In this document: positions 38,654 to 50,166 of the stretch, piece by piece
How positions within the stretch are numbered: the first letter of the stretch is position 1
How the letters are laid out: each line of letters starts with the position of its first letter
NCBI GenBank assembly: GCA_951394045.1
Contig: OX595993.1
Span: 186,001 to 250,000, forward strand
Direction of reading: 5' to 3'
Source: Nitzschia sp. DOCU1
Taxonomy: Eukaryota > Bacillariophyta > Bacillariophyceae > Bacillariales > Bacillariaceae
Length of the DNA stretch: 64,000 nucleotides
Translations under genes and position numbers: made by a program
Notes under the pieces: generated by a model
The model's input: only the letters and a program-made list of their open reading frames with translations
Told to the model about the DNA's origin: nothing
Databases searched by the model: none

Positions 38654-40370
38654 TGTCCATCCAGGACAACCAGATGGTGGCGCCGGTTTTACTGCTTCCA
38701 GCTCCTCATGCACCTGTCCAAACGCGACTCCGGCCTCCACCCACTCCCGCAGACTCTCAGTGGCAAGGCGACCCAATGGCAGACGTTAAACCAGATGGCG
38801 CAACAAGATTGGTGTTTCAAAATGTTCGGGGCTTGAAGAAAAATCAAAAAGAAGATACCTTGCAGGATATTGTTCGCCTTCAACAGACCCTTGGGATTGA
38901 CATTCTTGGTATCTCCGAGCACCATCAGGATCTTACCAAGATCACACGGAAACTGGCTCTTAGCGACACAGTTCACCGTATCGCTCCCGGTCAAGCAGCT
39001 TGTCAGTTTGATTCCAGTCAGGAACACACGGAGTCAGGACATCAAATGGGCGGCACAGGTTTGACTATGGTTGGGCCCCTTGTTTCGAAAATTGATGCTC
39101 AGGGGCGTGGGGGCGATTCTATGGGCCGGTGGAGTTATGTGCATCTGCGCCGCAAGGCCGCTCCTCCGATAACAGTGTTCTCTGCATATCAAGTATGCCG
39201 AAATGCTACTAACGCAATTGGCCAGACGGCGCTTCATCAACAAAGCCGCGCCCTTGATATCGAAGGCCGAACCCTCCATCCCCGAGCAGCCTTTATCCAC
39301 GACTTGACGAAGCAGATCCAAAAATTCCAGGAAATGGGCCACGATATTATTCTCGGCGGGGATTTCAACGAAACAATGGAAGACGCACGATCCGGGATCC
39401 TGCGGTTGGCAACGGCAACTAATTTGTCCGACCCCTGGTATTTGCATCATTCGGAAGGGCCCTCTTTCCGGTCCCATGAATGGGGCTCCAAACGTATTGA
39501 TGCCATCTTTCTTTCTGAGGGTTTGATTCCGAGTATTTCCAAATTAGGTTATGCTCCTTGCGACAGGTTTCTGAACAGCGATCATCGTGGCGTCTACATT
39601 GAATTCGACACAACCAAACTCTTCGGTAACTCCGTTGATCCCTTGCCAGGTATCGTGTTTCGATCTGTGAAAACGTCCGACAAAAGTGCCGTCACAAACT
39701 TTGTAGAGTCTACATACAATCACCTGCAAGCAAATTCTGCCTTTGATAAAGTCAAAGACTTGGATTCTGACGCCCTCACACCAGCGGCTGTGGAACAATT
39801 GGATGCCCTCATTGGCGATGCAGGTAATTCTGGAGAAGGGCATTGCCGACGTCGTCGTACAGCATGGTACTCCGACGAACTCGTCCAAGCACGGTTTCAA
39901 GTTCAGATTCTTCGAAGCCAGTTGTCGGCCCTAAAGCACAACAAAGACCGCCTTGCTGGACTACAAGAACGAATCGCATCTGTCGGAATCCAGTTTGACA
40001 TCCCCACTACCATCCCTGCCACTCGGGTGGCTCTTGCCCTTGCCGAAAAGCGGTTGCTTCGAAAACAAGCCTCCAGTGAACCCATTCGTCAAGCCGAACT
40101 CAATGCGAAGATTGACCATGCAAATGACACACGTGATACTGCTAGAGCCAAGATTCTCAAAAAGATAAACAAGTTTGAATCCAGCAGGAAGACTTGGGAC
40201 ACTATGGCTCGCATCGCCAATTCTCAGGGAAATATACAACGCTTGGACCGCCTGGAAATACCGGCATCGTGGCCCGAGCCTGATGCCACTCTTGATGGAG
40301 TACAAAATCTGGAAAATCCCGCCGATTGCACTAGTTGGAAGATGATCACCGAACCGGCCTTGATCGAATA
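38653..40370 (+). pseudogene. LINE-B ORF2 part 1: endonuclease and linker
   Basis: The ORF2 ATG is at 38653-38655. The AP-type endonuclease reads VFQNVRGLKKNQ, ILGISEHHQD, IILGGDFNETM and SDHRGVYIEF. A long helical linker follows (RQAELNAKIDHANDTRDTAR region). The frame runs into LINE-C at 40371 just after GAPALIE-like sequence (EPALIE) and continues at 42439. Confidence 0.88.
40361..40370. repeat. target site duplication of LINE-C (left)
   Basis: TGATCGAATA, repeated at 42429-42438. Removing 40371-42438 restores the LINE-B reading frame. Confidence 0.9.
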
Positions 40371-42428
40371 AACAAACAAACGGTATACTAGTTTTTAAGG
40401 CTATCACCATACTCCCCAGACGGGACAGTAGTAGACTCACCCGGGCGGCCTGAGCGACCCTCAAAGGTAAATTAATTAACTGGGATGATCTGGCCACAAG
40501 TCCGAGAGTTTCTGTTGGTAGGTGCGATGAAGAGACGGAGTGCGTGTGCGGGGCCGGGGGCGGGAGCGGTACCGTTGATGGAGTGGTGGTGGGCGAGAAG
40601 ACGAGGGAAATGGGAAGTAGTCGGAAAGACGGGTGGGTTTAACGGAGGGAAGTCGGGTAGAATTGGATGGGGCGGATCGATGGAGCCGACTGGCTGCCCG
40701 GGAACGCCGGAACGGGGATGGGAGGGGTACTTTCGGGAAGATGGTATCGATGGCAGGGGTGGCCAGTTGTTGTTGCTTCTTGGCTTCTCGAACACTATAT
40801 CTGATCAGGGGTTCGTGAACACTCAGCCAATTTTTAATGGAGCGTAGGGGTAGCTGAAGATGGGTCTCAACATCGGTGTAGAAACAATCACGGTCTTCCA
40901 GTTGAACACTGTCGCGGAGAGAGTACAATCGGCGTAGTTCTCGTTCGACGTGGGCCATTTCTGCGCGAGCGGCAGAGGCACGGTCATGACCATGGCGGGC
41001 ATCGCAGCGAAGTTTCCACATGGCATGGGATTTGTCCAGTAGCACGCTTATGAGGGAGCTCATCAGAGTCTGACCGGAACGAAAACGGGTGGACGGGGTA
41101 GTATTGCTTGCATAGGAATCTTGGAGTTCTTGCCAGTCTCGGACAAACTTTCCTCGAATAATATGGTCCCAGCCGATATTGTTCTGGGCACAAATCAAAG
41201 CACGGTATTTGGAAGGAAAGTCAGACCAGTCAACCTCGTATGAGTCGCCGGTAAAATAGCGGGCTAAACCGTGACAAAGAAGTTGAAACAAGACAGGATC
41301 CAGCTGTTCCCGAAAGTTGCAATCAAGGTACAGAATGAGGTCTTGTCGCCAGAGGTGCCGAAGACGGTCAGGACATTGGAAGATATGGTCATCGCTTTCG
41401 TTGGCGGAATGGCAGCTTGGACAACGATCATCATACTTAGCCTCGCGTCGGTGGAGGCGGCCGCCAGTGGGGAGCTGATTGAAGGTAAACTTAGTGATAA
41501 ATTTCCGTTTGGTCTTTTGGCGTTTTGCACCCTGGCTGAAAGCCTCCCAATCGATAGTGTCAAAACATTCATCCGTCCAATGGAAGCGTTCGTTGTAGTA
41601 GCGTCGAAGAGCCGGTAAAGAAGCTCGAGTCCGGATGGTGCGTTCGATGCGGCGAGTGACTGTATAGCCCCCGATGGTGAGCTGTGCCCGAGTCAAGGGG
41701 TCGAAGGGTACCCTGGGAAACGGGGTGCCCAACAACTCCAAGGCTTCGGTGCTCAAGGCGTCAGCTTCGATATTCAATTGGACTTGAAAGGGAAGATCGG
41801 AAACGGATCGACACTCCATGCCGTCGTCTTGGTGTCCATGAACGTGATTGATCGTGGGTGCTGTAGGGTATCGTTGCATGAGGTCATGATTCGCGACGAT
41901 CAGATCCCATTCCGAATGAAGTGTAGTAGTAGCTAGAGCGGTGGCATAGCTGCGGACGAACAGTTGCTTTTTGACGAGGCCCTGATTGTCGCAATATACA
42001 TTCAGCGAACCCGGGGGCAGCGCGCGCTGCAGAAATTGAAAACATAGCTGAAGAAACCAATGGCCTGCCTTGCCGCCATAATTCTCCGCCCGATAGGACC
42101 GAGGATCATGACCGAAGGTCACACCCTTGCCACGAGCCAGGCGTTTTTCTGTTGAGATTTGGCCGATGACCCAGCCGAAGCTGCCATAGTCGGAGGCTGC
42201 ACCACCATCCGTTACCAGGGCAAGATCGTTCAAATCGGAAATATCGCGGAAAGCAGAGTACACATCACCAGACGGAAATTCCCAATGTTGGAGGAGGCAG
42301 GAAACATGATCAGGTTGAGCATCGATGAATTCTTGTAAAGTCGCATAGACCGGGACGGGACACAGTGGAACTGCGTCCGGAAATTGCAGGGGAATTCGAA
42401 GGCCATCTTGGATAGACTCACACGGAAC
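40371..42428 (-). mobile_element. LINE-C: 5'-truncated LINE inserted in LINE-B
   Basis: 2058 bp, oriented opposite to LINE-B and flanked by 10-bp target duplications. It contains only the C-terminal part of ORF2 and the 3' UTR. The 3' UTR shares GTGAGTCTACTACTGT and GGTGATAGC with LINE-A and ends in the same TTTG repeats, so both belong to one family. 5' truncation is normal for LINE insertion. Confidence 0.92.
40476..42428 (-). pseudogene. LINE-C ORF2 C-terminal part: RNase H and finger
   Basis: Open over its whole length. RNase H motifs: ALVTDGGAASDYG, SYRAENYGG, YCDNQGL and HVHGHQDD; the finger CPSCHSANESDDHIFQC follows the conserved FNQLPTGGRLH. It ends KLSDLWPDHPS. By eye it is about 60% identical to the corresponding LINE-A part. 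Endonuclease and RT are absent because of 5' truncation. The frame extends by chance into LINE-B up to 42491. Confidence 0.88.
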
Positions 42429-42438
42429 TGATCGAATA
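42429..42438. repeat. target site duplication of LINE-C (right)
   Basis: TGATCGAATA, identical to 40361-40370. Confidence 0.9.
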
Positions 42439-45400
42439 TTATTTAATGCTTCGGAATCGACTTCATTTTGGCCAAGCGCAAGGAACCCCATTCACCATCC
42501 CACCTCTGTCCAATGATATTGACTGGATGGCTAACTCTCCCTTCGTAGAAGACGTGCTCACTGGCGAGTACAAAACGTCTGTACCAACACCCCAGTGTGA
42601 GCAGTTACTTCAAGAGTGCCATGCCACTTCGGCATTAGACGCTGTCCCGGCCGAGTTATCGATTGACGATTTCGCGGGTAAAATGAAGAAATGGAGAGAA
42701 TCCACCACCACCTCTCCATCAGGCCGTCATCTTGGTCGTTACAAAGCTCTGTTTACTTCCAGCATCTATGATGAGTCCACCCATCCTCAAGCATTTCAAG
42801 AATTTGAAGCCAAACAGAAGGCAATCGCTGGCCTGGTCCTATCACTTATCAATTATTGCATACGTAAAACATATGTACTTAGTCGATGGAAATCAATTGT
42901 GAATACAATGATCTTCAAAGATGCTGGAGAATACAAGATTCATCGACTCCGAGTAATCCATATCTACGAAGCCGATTTCAATCTTGTTTTGGCTGTCAAG
43001 TGGCGCCAACTCCTTGGCCATGCCGATGCCTATGGAATTATCAACGATGGCCAATACGGGGGCCGCCCTGGATGCAAAGCCCAATCCTTGACGTTCCTCG
43101 AGGAACTCAAATATGATATTGCCTACGTGTCTCGTCGGTCCTTGATTAATTTTGACAATGACGCTATGAGTTGCTACGATTGGATTATTGTTGCCCTTGC
43201 GTCTCTCATCAATCGCAAATACGGTCAACATCGGAGCATCGTTGCTGTCCACGCGAAGACTTTAAAAGAGGCTAAATACAAGCTACGAACCGCTATTGGG
43301 ATCTCGGACCTGGAATATTCTCATTGCGAGGCGTTCCCCATTCATGGCACTGGCCAGGGCTCAGGGAACTCTCCAGGAATATGGCTTTTCATTTCCTCCA
43401 CCTTGTTTGATGCCCATGCCAAACAAGCTCATGGCGCTACTTTCGTGGCTCCAAACGGTAAATATTCCACGCGACTGACAATGGTTGGCTTTGTGGACGA
43501 TTCCACTGGTACTTGTAATGATTTTCAACCCCAGCAAGAGACTACTATTGATGAGCTCATTGATCAAATGCAACATGACGCCCAACTATGGAACGACCTA
43601 TTATTTTGTTCTGGTGGTCGTTTAGAGCTCAAGAAGTGCTCCTACCATATCTTAAATTTTTCGTTCCGACCCGATGGCACTCCAGTGGTCCTTGTGGACA
43701 CTCCCGATAAACGGATCTTGGTCAGGGACTCCCTGACCGCAGAACAACTTCCCATCGAAGCGAAAGGCGCAAAAGAGCCACACAAGACCCTCGGTCACAT
43801 CAAATCACCATTGGAGCCTCAGACTACTACAGTTCCCACAAACCTTTCCGCTCCCCGCCCTCTCAATCAGATACAAACTTTAGTGAAAAAGGCCAAGACT
43901 CTGAGTGTCAAGATTGGCATGAGCCCCATCGCACGCTATGGCGCCTTTTTAGTGTACCACGCGATGTATCTTGCAAGTATCAAGTATGTGCTTCCGCAAT
44001 CCTTCTTTCCCCAAAAGACCCTGAATAAGGCACAACGACAATCCATGGGCGCAATTATCGCAAAGTGCGGGCTTGCCAGGACAACTCCAACTGCTCTCAT
44101 TTATGCACCTACCGAATACGCTGGCGGCGGCTTTGTGATGTGGTACACTCTACAAGGCGAGGGTCAGGTTCTGTTGTTTATTAAACACTGGCGAACCGGC
44201 ACTGTCATTTCCAATGTATTGCGAGTGGATCTGGCTTGGCACCAGTGGCAGTCCGGAATGTCTCAATCCATTCTCATTGACGTAACGACGCCCCTTCCAC
44301 ATTTGGAAGGACGATGGATCCCGAGTCTATGAGCCTTTCTTGGGCATATTGGCGGAGCTCTACGTGTGGACGAAGATTTTGTAGCTCCTTTACAACGCCT
44401 TGGTGATATGCACATTATGCAACGAGCCGTCACTGATGCGGAATTGACTGATAAGGATATTCGGGTCATTAATTATTGTCGGCTGTACCTTCATGTGGTG
44501 ACTATCTCCGACCTCTTTAATACCGCTGGCACCCAGATTTTGGAACACATGTGGCATTGCAACCGCCCTGCCTGGTTCGATCCGACTCAGATTGTCACTA
44601 TTCAGAAACGACCAAGTGCTTATCAGATAACACATCGGTGGCAAAAATTTCTTTTATCGTGGTGTACCCACAGCGGTTATTCGCTTCCGACAGTGGACCT
44701 TGGTTCATGGCTACTCACTGCCGACAAGCTTCATCTTCGCCGTGAAAGTTACCTGGTCCCAGGTCCCTATCCTACTCTGTATCACTGGGTGGAAAATAGC
44801 TACTGGGAGTATCAACCCCTTTCCAATGACAGAAATGCCTTTCGCCCAAACCATGCCACGGCCAACTGGAGTCCTACTTCAGTCGCCGTCCCGGTTGACG
44901 TTCAAGCCGAATCTAGCGACGTCATCCGCTTGCTTCAGGTCCAGCCTCTCCAGCCCATTCCGCTGCCTCCGCTTCCCGTGAATTACGACTTCCAAGACTA
45001 CCTGATGACCTTACCCGAGTGGGAGCAACCTCTTTTGGCAAATATTCACTTCTATTCGGGTCCTTATGAAATTCTTGATTATTTGGCTCATCTCGAACCC
45101 ACCGAATCTCTTCTCGCAGTGTCGGACGGTGGTGCTATTCCAGACACTACCATGAGCTTTGGGGTTGTGATCGGAACATCAGCAGGTGACCCACTCATCG
45201 AGAATTCAGGCATGGCCTTTGGCGAGCCGTCTTCCTTCCGTGCTGAAGGTACAGGCCAATTATCTGCAGTCAGGATCTTATATCATCTGGTCCAATACAC
45301 CGGCATCCCACTCCCTCCCCACCTGTCAATTGTGGCCATCAGCGACAATGCTGGTTTAGTGAAGCGCGATTCCGCCCGGACAGCCTACAAGGTAGTATTC

Positions 45401-46831
45401 CCCAATGCAACACTTGCATCCGATTGGGACCTCACCGAGGCAATTTTCGACACCTAGAAAGCTATCCACCGTGATGCCATGTCCTACAAATGGGTGAAGG
45501 GCCATCAGGATCGTGATCACCATGGTCCTCTGAGCACAGAAGCGAAATTTAATATCCGTGCGGACGAATTGGCTACTCAGGAACTGTTGGGCCATATTCC
45601 AAATCCTCGCCTGACTCCCTTGTACCCGAGCACGAAATGCATTTTTGATCTAAATGGGAGATCAGTCCATGGTCATTATATCACGGCCATCCGACGCGCT
45701 GCTGCGGAGCCCGCATACTTCGAATATCTCGAGAACCGCCACAATTGGAGTTTTGATACAAGAACCACCGTAGACTGGCCATGCTTCCGAGCGGTGTCCA
45801 AATCATATTCCCCATCTGACGTTCATTGCCTAAAACTTGTCCATGACAAATTGCCTACACGCAACCTGAAAGCAAAAATGGAGCCCTGGACCACGGTTGC
45901 ATGCCACCATTGCAAAGAGCCCGAAACATTCGACCATCTCATGAAGTGCGACAATTCCATCTCTGTCTCCTTCCGGTCCGCAATTAGTGCAGCTGTCATT
46001 CAGTATTGCCACAACAAACAAGCGCCCCAGGCCTTCACCGTCCTTTTCAATGAGACTTTATCAGCATGGCTTCGTGGAGAAGATCCCACTGAGAAGCACC
46101 CAATTATTGGTCGATCCCAGCAAGCCATTGGATGGCGTCTTTTACCCCGTGGCTTTCTATCGGTTGAATGGCGACGGTGGTTGGAATTGACTACACACAG
46201 GGACGCAATGGATCGGTTGAATGAGAAATACGATGACGAATATGAATCCGACAGCAGCGAACTGGAATTTTTTGTGGAGTGTCTCGATGACTCCCAAAGC
46301 CCCAAATCCTTCACCGCAGTGTCAGAGCCCAAACTGTTCATGTCTGGCCTAATCAAAGTTGTTTGGAAAGAATTGAGCACCCTATGGCAACAACACCTTG
46401 ATGACATCCACACCACAGAAACATCAAAGAATTCACCGGCAAAACGCCAGGAGCTAGTGGCACGTATCAGGATCATGCAACAACAACGCTCCAAAGTTCT
46501 CTTTGAGCATCGGACAAAGTACTTTCATTCTAACTTGGAACAGTACCTCGACACAGCATCCTACCTCCAACTGTCTGATTACCTTCGGACATATCAACCT
46601 GCCATAGCTGCAAGTGTCCGGAGGGAAAGCAAACGGGACTCGACCAACCGGTCCTTGTTTACCTTCCTTGGCTTTTCTCGACACCCGGCTGAACCAACCA
46701 TCCGACAATCCATTCCTCCGAGCGATTTGGCTGAGGGGCCAAATCCCCCACACAAGCATTCAAGATGGCGCACTTCCGTTGATGATAGCCAACAGCGCTC
46801 CCTCCGTGATTATTTCTCCCCACCCAATTAA
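42439..46831 (+). pseudogene. LINE-B ORF2 part 2: RT, RNase H, zinc finger
   Basis: The frame resumes with LRNRLHFGQAQGTPFT, a conserved region before RT. RT has SPSGRHLGRYKAL, HRLRVIHIYEADFN, NFDNDAMSCYDW (motif A), GQGSGNSPGIW (motif B) and GFVDDSTG (motif C). A frameshift at about 44330 leads to the frame 44366-45457. One in-frame TAG at 45455-45457 separates this from 45479-46831. RNase H has AVSDGGAIPD, FRAEGTGQ and KWVKGHQD; the finger is CHHCKEPETFDHLMKC. The three open blocks collinear with LINE-A/C show that only a few mutations separate it from a full ORF2. Confidence 0.88.
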
Positions 46832-46972
46832 CCAGTTCTCCCCTCCCCCCTCCTTGCCGCCATTCTACATGGACATCTTCACCCCCTCTCCCTCCCCAGG
46901 TGTTACCGTTAGGTAGCTCCGAAGTAGCTGTGGTCACCCACACTACTATAATAAGATTTAATATTGATATTG

Positions 46973-46990
46973 ATAACTTCTTGATGTCCC
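46973..46990. repeat. target site duplication of LINE-B (right)
   Basis: Identical to 36759-36776. Confidence 0.93.
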
Positions 46991-47296
46991 GATCCTTCTC
47001 CTATCTGTCATTTGCAGATCTTCCCACAGTGCGTTGACGGCATCGGGCACACCACCGAAATTCTTGCGGAAGCGCTTGATGTTGGTAGCCTTCCTAGCTC
47101 AGTTGATACAACGGCATTTATATCGGATGAGACGCAAACCAAGGTAGAGCAGTTCGTCTTCTGTAAAGACGACGAGACCTTCCGGAATGGAGTGGTCGAC
47201 CGAAGAAGCATCATCGTTGTTGACAGACATGGTAGGCTGGTAGAGTGTGTTTGCAGTTGCCCGCAGTGAGGCATCAACCACTCTGAGCAAGGCCAT
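46991..47296 (-). pseudogene. PIF/Harbinger-type transposase, N-terminal part
   Basis: The minus frame from 47296 continues through one in-frame TGA (near 47099) into KRFRKNFGGVPDAVNALWED, which precedes the part at 36758-36067 in this transposase family. A one-base shift is needed where the two halves meet. The split is caused by LINE-B, whose 18-bp target duplications abut both halves. Confidence 0.7.
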
Positions 47297-47437
47297 GCGG
47301 GCCCTCTAGGAGGTTGACTTACCGTTTTATTCAAACCAATAGCACATGCATCAACGTATCTGAATCACATCATCCGTACTACCAGCCGTTATGACTGAAA
47401 AGCAATAGAGGCTATTCTAAACCAGTCCCGGAAGAAC

Positions 47438-47962
47438 GTGGGCAGAATCATGACAAGATCATGGCAAAATCATGACGAAATCATGGCAGAGCTGAATATC
47501 CTTCTTTTTGGATGTGAAAGCTGGGCCCAGAAAATCCAAGACCGGAAGAAATTGGAAGCAACCCACCACCGGTTCCTGCGATCGATGCTGAACCTGAGCA
47601 TTTATGATGTGAAAGATTTACACATCAGCAATGCTCAAATCAGGGAAGAACTCGGATGCAACACCCTGACACAATCGATGGAACTGCGGAGAGCCAGGTG
47701 GCTGGAAAAGCTTGCCAACATGCCCGAAACACGGAACCCCCGGAAAATACTCGTTGCGTGGACACCCAACCCCCAACCCACTGGTAGACCTGCACAAACA
47801 ATCCGACACGCCTACGCACACACGTTGGAAAAAGAACTGAATATCAGCTCACAGCTAAAAGTATGGATACCAGAGGCGCGAAACCACGAGAATTGGGCAC
47901 AACGCGTCGAACACTCGCTTACAAACCGTACAAACTCCGATGAACGAAACCCCGCGCAATGA
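47438..47962 (+). pseudogene. LINE relic: C-terminal region of another RT family
   Basis: The frame reads LLFGCESWAQKIQDRKKLEA, HHRFLRSMLNLSIYD, ISNAQIREELG, RRARWLEKLANMPETR and TGRPAQTI. This order (YGxESWxx...RKLExFHHRxLRxxL, ISNxxIRxxxG, RRxRWLGHxxRMP) is the conserved tail found after reverse transcriptase in many non-LTR elements. RT itself is missing upstream, where an 11-bp tandem repeat lies. A CT microsatellite about 85 bp after the stop may be the old 3' tail. Confidence 0.7.
47447..47490. repeat. 11-bp minisatellite, 4 units
   Basis: Units ATCATGACAAG, ATCATGGCAAA, ATCATGACGAA and ATCATGGCAGA follow one another without gaps. Confidence 0.85.
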
Positions 47963-48046
47963 CCGAAAAACTCCGGAAAACACAAAAGTACACGAGAACA
48001 CAGAACCTGGAGGTACTGGCTGAAATAGTACTAAAATAGGCGTGCA

Positions 48047-48064
48047 CTCTCTCTCTCTCTCTCT
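48047..48064. repeat. (CT)9 microsatellite
   Basis: Nine CT dinucleotides shortly after the LINE relic. Confidence 0.9.
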
Positions 48065-48220
48065 TTGACGAGGTTTTGAGGAGAACCCGAGTGCTGGAAC
48101 TGTTGAGCGCGGTATCCTGCACTTGCAAGATAAGTGGGGGCTTCCGCTGGCTTCCGCTATCGATTTCATGCACCAATAAATATAAAATATCAATCACCAG
48201 TCGGCAGGTCCTCAATGGGT

Positions 48221-48333
48221 GTGGTATAACGGACATAAGGGATTATACAGTCATTGGAGTTCTTTTTTGCTCAGAAACAGTACTCGAGTGTAGGAATATT
48301 CCCTTATGTCCGGTATAAATTTATACCGGACAT
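48221..48333. repeat. fold-back element with nested palindrome
   Basis: GGACATAAGGGA at 48231-48242 is inverted at 48300-48311, and the right end is a 28-bp perfect palindrome (48306-48333, centre AAATTT). Together they form a structure of about 110 bp resembling a tiny inverted-repeat transposon, but no clear target duplication is visible. Confidence 0.6.
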
Positions 48334-48692
48334 GACTATTCTTGTCTCACAAGGAATACCAGAAATATCATTCGTTAAATGTGTCCGGACAATGATGTGC
48401 GCGGCGTGCAAGCCGCTCGCCATAAAGTCGAATTGGTCCAAATTAATTGGACGAACGGCGACAATGGCGCAACACAAAAACCGATTCATTCACTTTCAAA
48501 CTTTCATTTGCGAGTAATCCTCGAGTACTGCTGCTGCACTCCTACCACGGTATCTGTATAAACTCCTTGATTTTCGCTACACTGTGGTTGTGGCTACAGT
48601 ATTATTCGATTGGTAGTTATTATTCAATTACTACTTCAATATTACCAAGGTAAATGCATTCGATCGCGGACAAAGTATTATTATAATTGATA

Positions 48693-49360
48693 CATTTTAC
48701 TAACATCGTCATTTAAACTTGACAACCTGCTCACCACCCAGCATCTCTACGATTCACCTGTTGTGGCCTTTGCTCCCCATATACTCCTACAACAACGCTG
48801 CCATCGTGGCCGCCACTGTCAACTCCTCGTCAGTCATTTTGTTTCCTTGTTTCCTTGCTAAGCGACAAGCAACTTTGAATCGCCGTGGATTCCTCTACAA
48901 GCTACCACCGCCACTACTACACTACAATACACTTCATTACTTGCTGCTACCTCTACAAAGTCGTGGCCATGCCGCTATTGTTTCGTTTATCTCGTCGATC
49001 ATTTTGTTCGTGGGTCGTTTGTTTCCCTGTCAACGAATGCTACAATCAACTTTGGATTGCTGTGAATTAGTTTACAAAGTGCCAGCCACTACAACTACAA
49101 TACAATAAACTTCATTATTTGTGGCTACCTCTACGAAGTTGCTGCCACCGCACTGCCACTGTTTCATTGAACTCGTTGGTAGTTTGTTCTTTTGAGAGGA
49201 TACAATGATTCGACAATCAACTTTGGTGTGAGTTCTTTCACAAAGCATGCCGCTGGCGAACAACAACTACAATACAATACAATTCATTATTCGTTGCTAC
49301 GTCTATGAAGTCGCTGCCATGCTGCAAATGTTTTGTCAAACTCATACTTCGCTCTACCTA
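48693..49360. repeat. diverged tandem array, period about 171-177 bp
   Basis: Three clear units share CAACTTTG (48870, 49047, 49218; spacings 177 and 171), followed by ACTACAATACA, TTCATTA, GCTAC(C/G)TCTA(C/T)(A/G)AAGT and a GCCGC/TGTTTC block. Sequence upstream to about 48720 looks like a further, more diverged unit. The open frames in it are side effects of the repeat. Confidence 0.65.
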
Positions 49361-50083
49361 ACGGGGGGTTATGAAATGCTCTGGCTGGTACTAGCAGCAA
49401 GCTTTTGTCATCCTCCTCCTCTTCCTCTTGCGGTTTCCTCTTGTTCCAGCAGCCATCAGCAACGGATGCAAGGATGGTGCTAGTAGTACAGTCAGAACTC
49501 GTCACCATACGTCATCGCGTGACCAACTATCTACCACCAGTGGTACTAGATAGTAGGAACAATAGTGATGATCATCGCTCTACTAGCAGGTATATGGCTA
49601 GTTCTTGTGCTGGTCACTCTTAGTATCACTAGTAGTAGCTATGATAAATGAGTATAACTACCAGTAGCCGTCCTTCTGTATGGACTCGAGTGCTATGATA
49701 GCTATTACTGGTGGCCTTTGGCGCACCTGCGGTGCACCGTGACCCTCGCTGCGCTCGGGTTAATCAAATTTTTTTGGCCACATACGTAAAAAAATTGCCC
49801 ACCAGTCAACCCACATTGGTCTTGCCAACTCCGACCCAGCAGGCATATGAACTTATGCCCGGCCGGCGCGAGTTGGCCGTACTAACGCATGGGCCAGTCA
49901 TTGTTGAACAGCGGCTCCTTTCCAACATATGGCTGGGTCAAGGGTCATAAATATTTTCGTGGCGCATCGTAGGCGCAGTACAAAAAGGGGAAAGTCGGGC
50001 ACGCGCGCACGCAGGAACTTCGCGATAAACTTCGTTTCACTAGATCATGGCGGAAACTTGTTGATTTGCAAGAAGTAAAACCA
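49361..50083. other. no recognisable gene
   Basis: Intergenic sequence with short frames. A GC-rich stretch at 49727-49760 (GGCGCACCTGCGGTGCAC and CCTCGCTGCGCTCGGG) contains small self-complementary segments, but I cannot assign it to a known RNA. Confidence 0.4.
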
Positions 50084-50166
50084 ATTTCTAGGCCATGGTG
50101 CTGATACCTTTTTTATAGTAAATTTCTTCAGCTATGAAAAAGGTATCAGCACCATGGCCTAGAAAT
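50084..50166. repeat. near-perfect 35-bp inverted repeat (hairpin)
   Basis: Arms 50084-50118 and 50132-50166 are complementary with a single mismatch (30 contiguous perfect pairs) around a 13-nt loop. A transcript would form a miRNA-precursor-sized hairpin. No target duplication or transposase-type ends were seen. Confidence 0.85.

Larger units (their letters stand above)
36777..46972 (+). mobile_element. LINE-B: non-LTR retrotransposon containing LINE-C
   Basis: 10,196 bp between exact 18-bp target duplications. Without the LINE-C insertion and its duplicated target the element is about 8.1 kb. It has a short 5' UTR, ORF1 (36863-38653), ORF2 from a TAATG overlap at 38653 to 46831, and a 3' end in ATATTGATATTGAT repeats. 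ORF2 has one frameshift and one nonsense codon besides the insertion. It is more distant from LINE-A and LINE-C than those two are from each other. Confidence 0.93.

Noticed and set aside
40371..42428. independent complete gene on the minus strand
   Set aside because: RNase H plus finger, the family 3' UTR, a TTTG tail and a target duplication identify it as a 5'-truncated LINE.
42429..42491. N-terminus of the long minus-strand frame 40476-42491
   Set aside because: The first 21 or so codons are reversed LINE-B sequence outside LINE-C, so they are not part of the LINE-C protein.
48693..49360. series of plus-strand frames as possible secreted proteins
   Set aside because: Frames recur with the tandem repeat period and carry no consistent coding signature.
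49727..49765. tRNA or other structured RNA in the GC-rich stretch
   Set aside because: Small hairpins only; no cloverleaf, no box A/B, no match to a known RNA that I can support.
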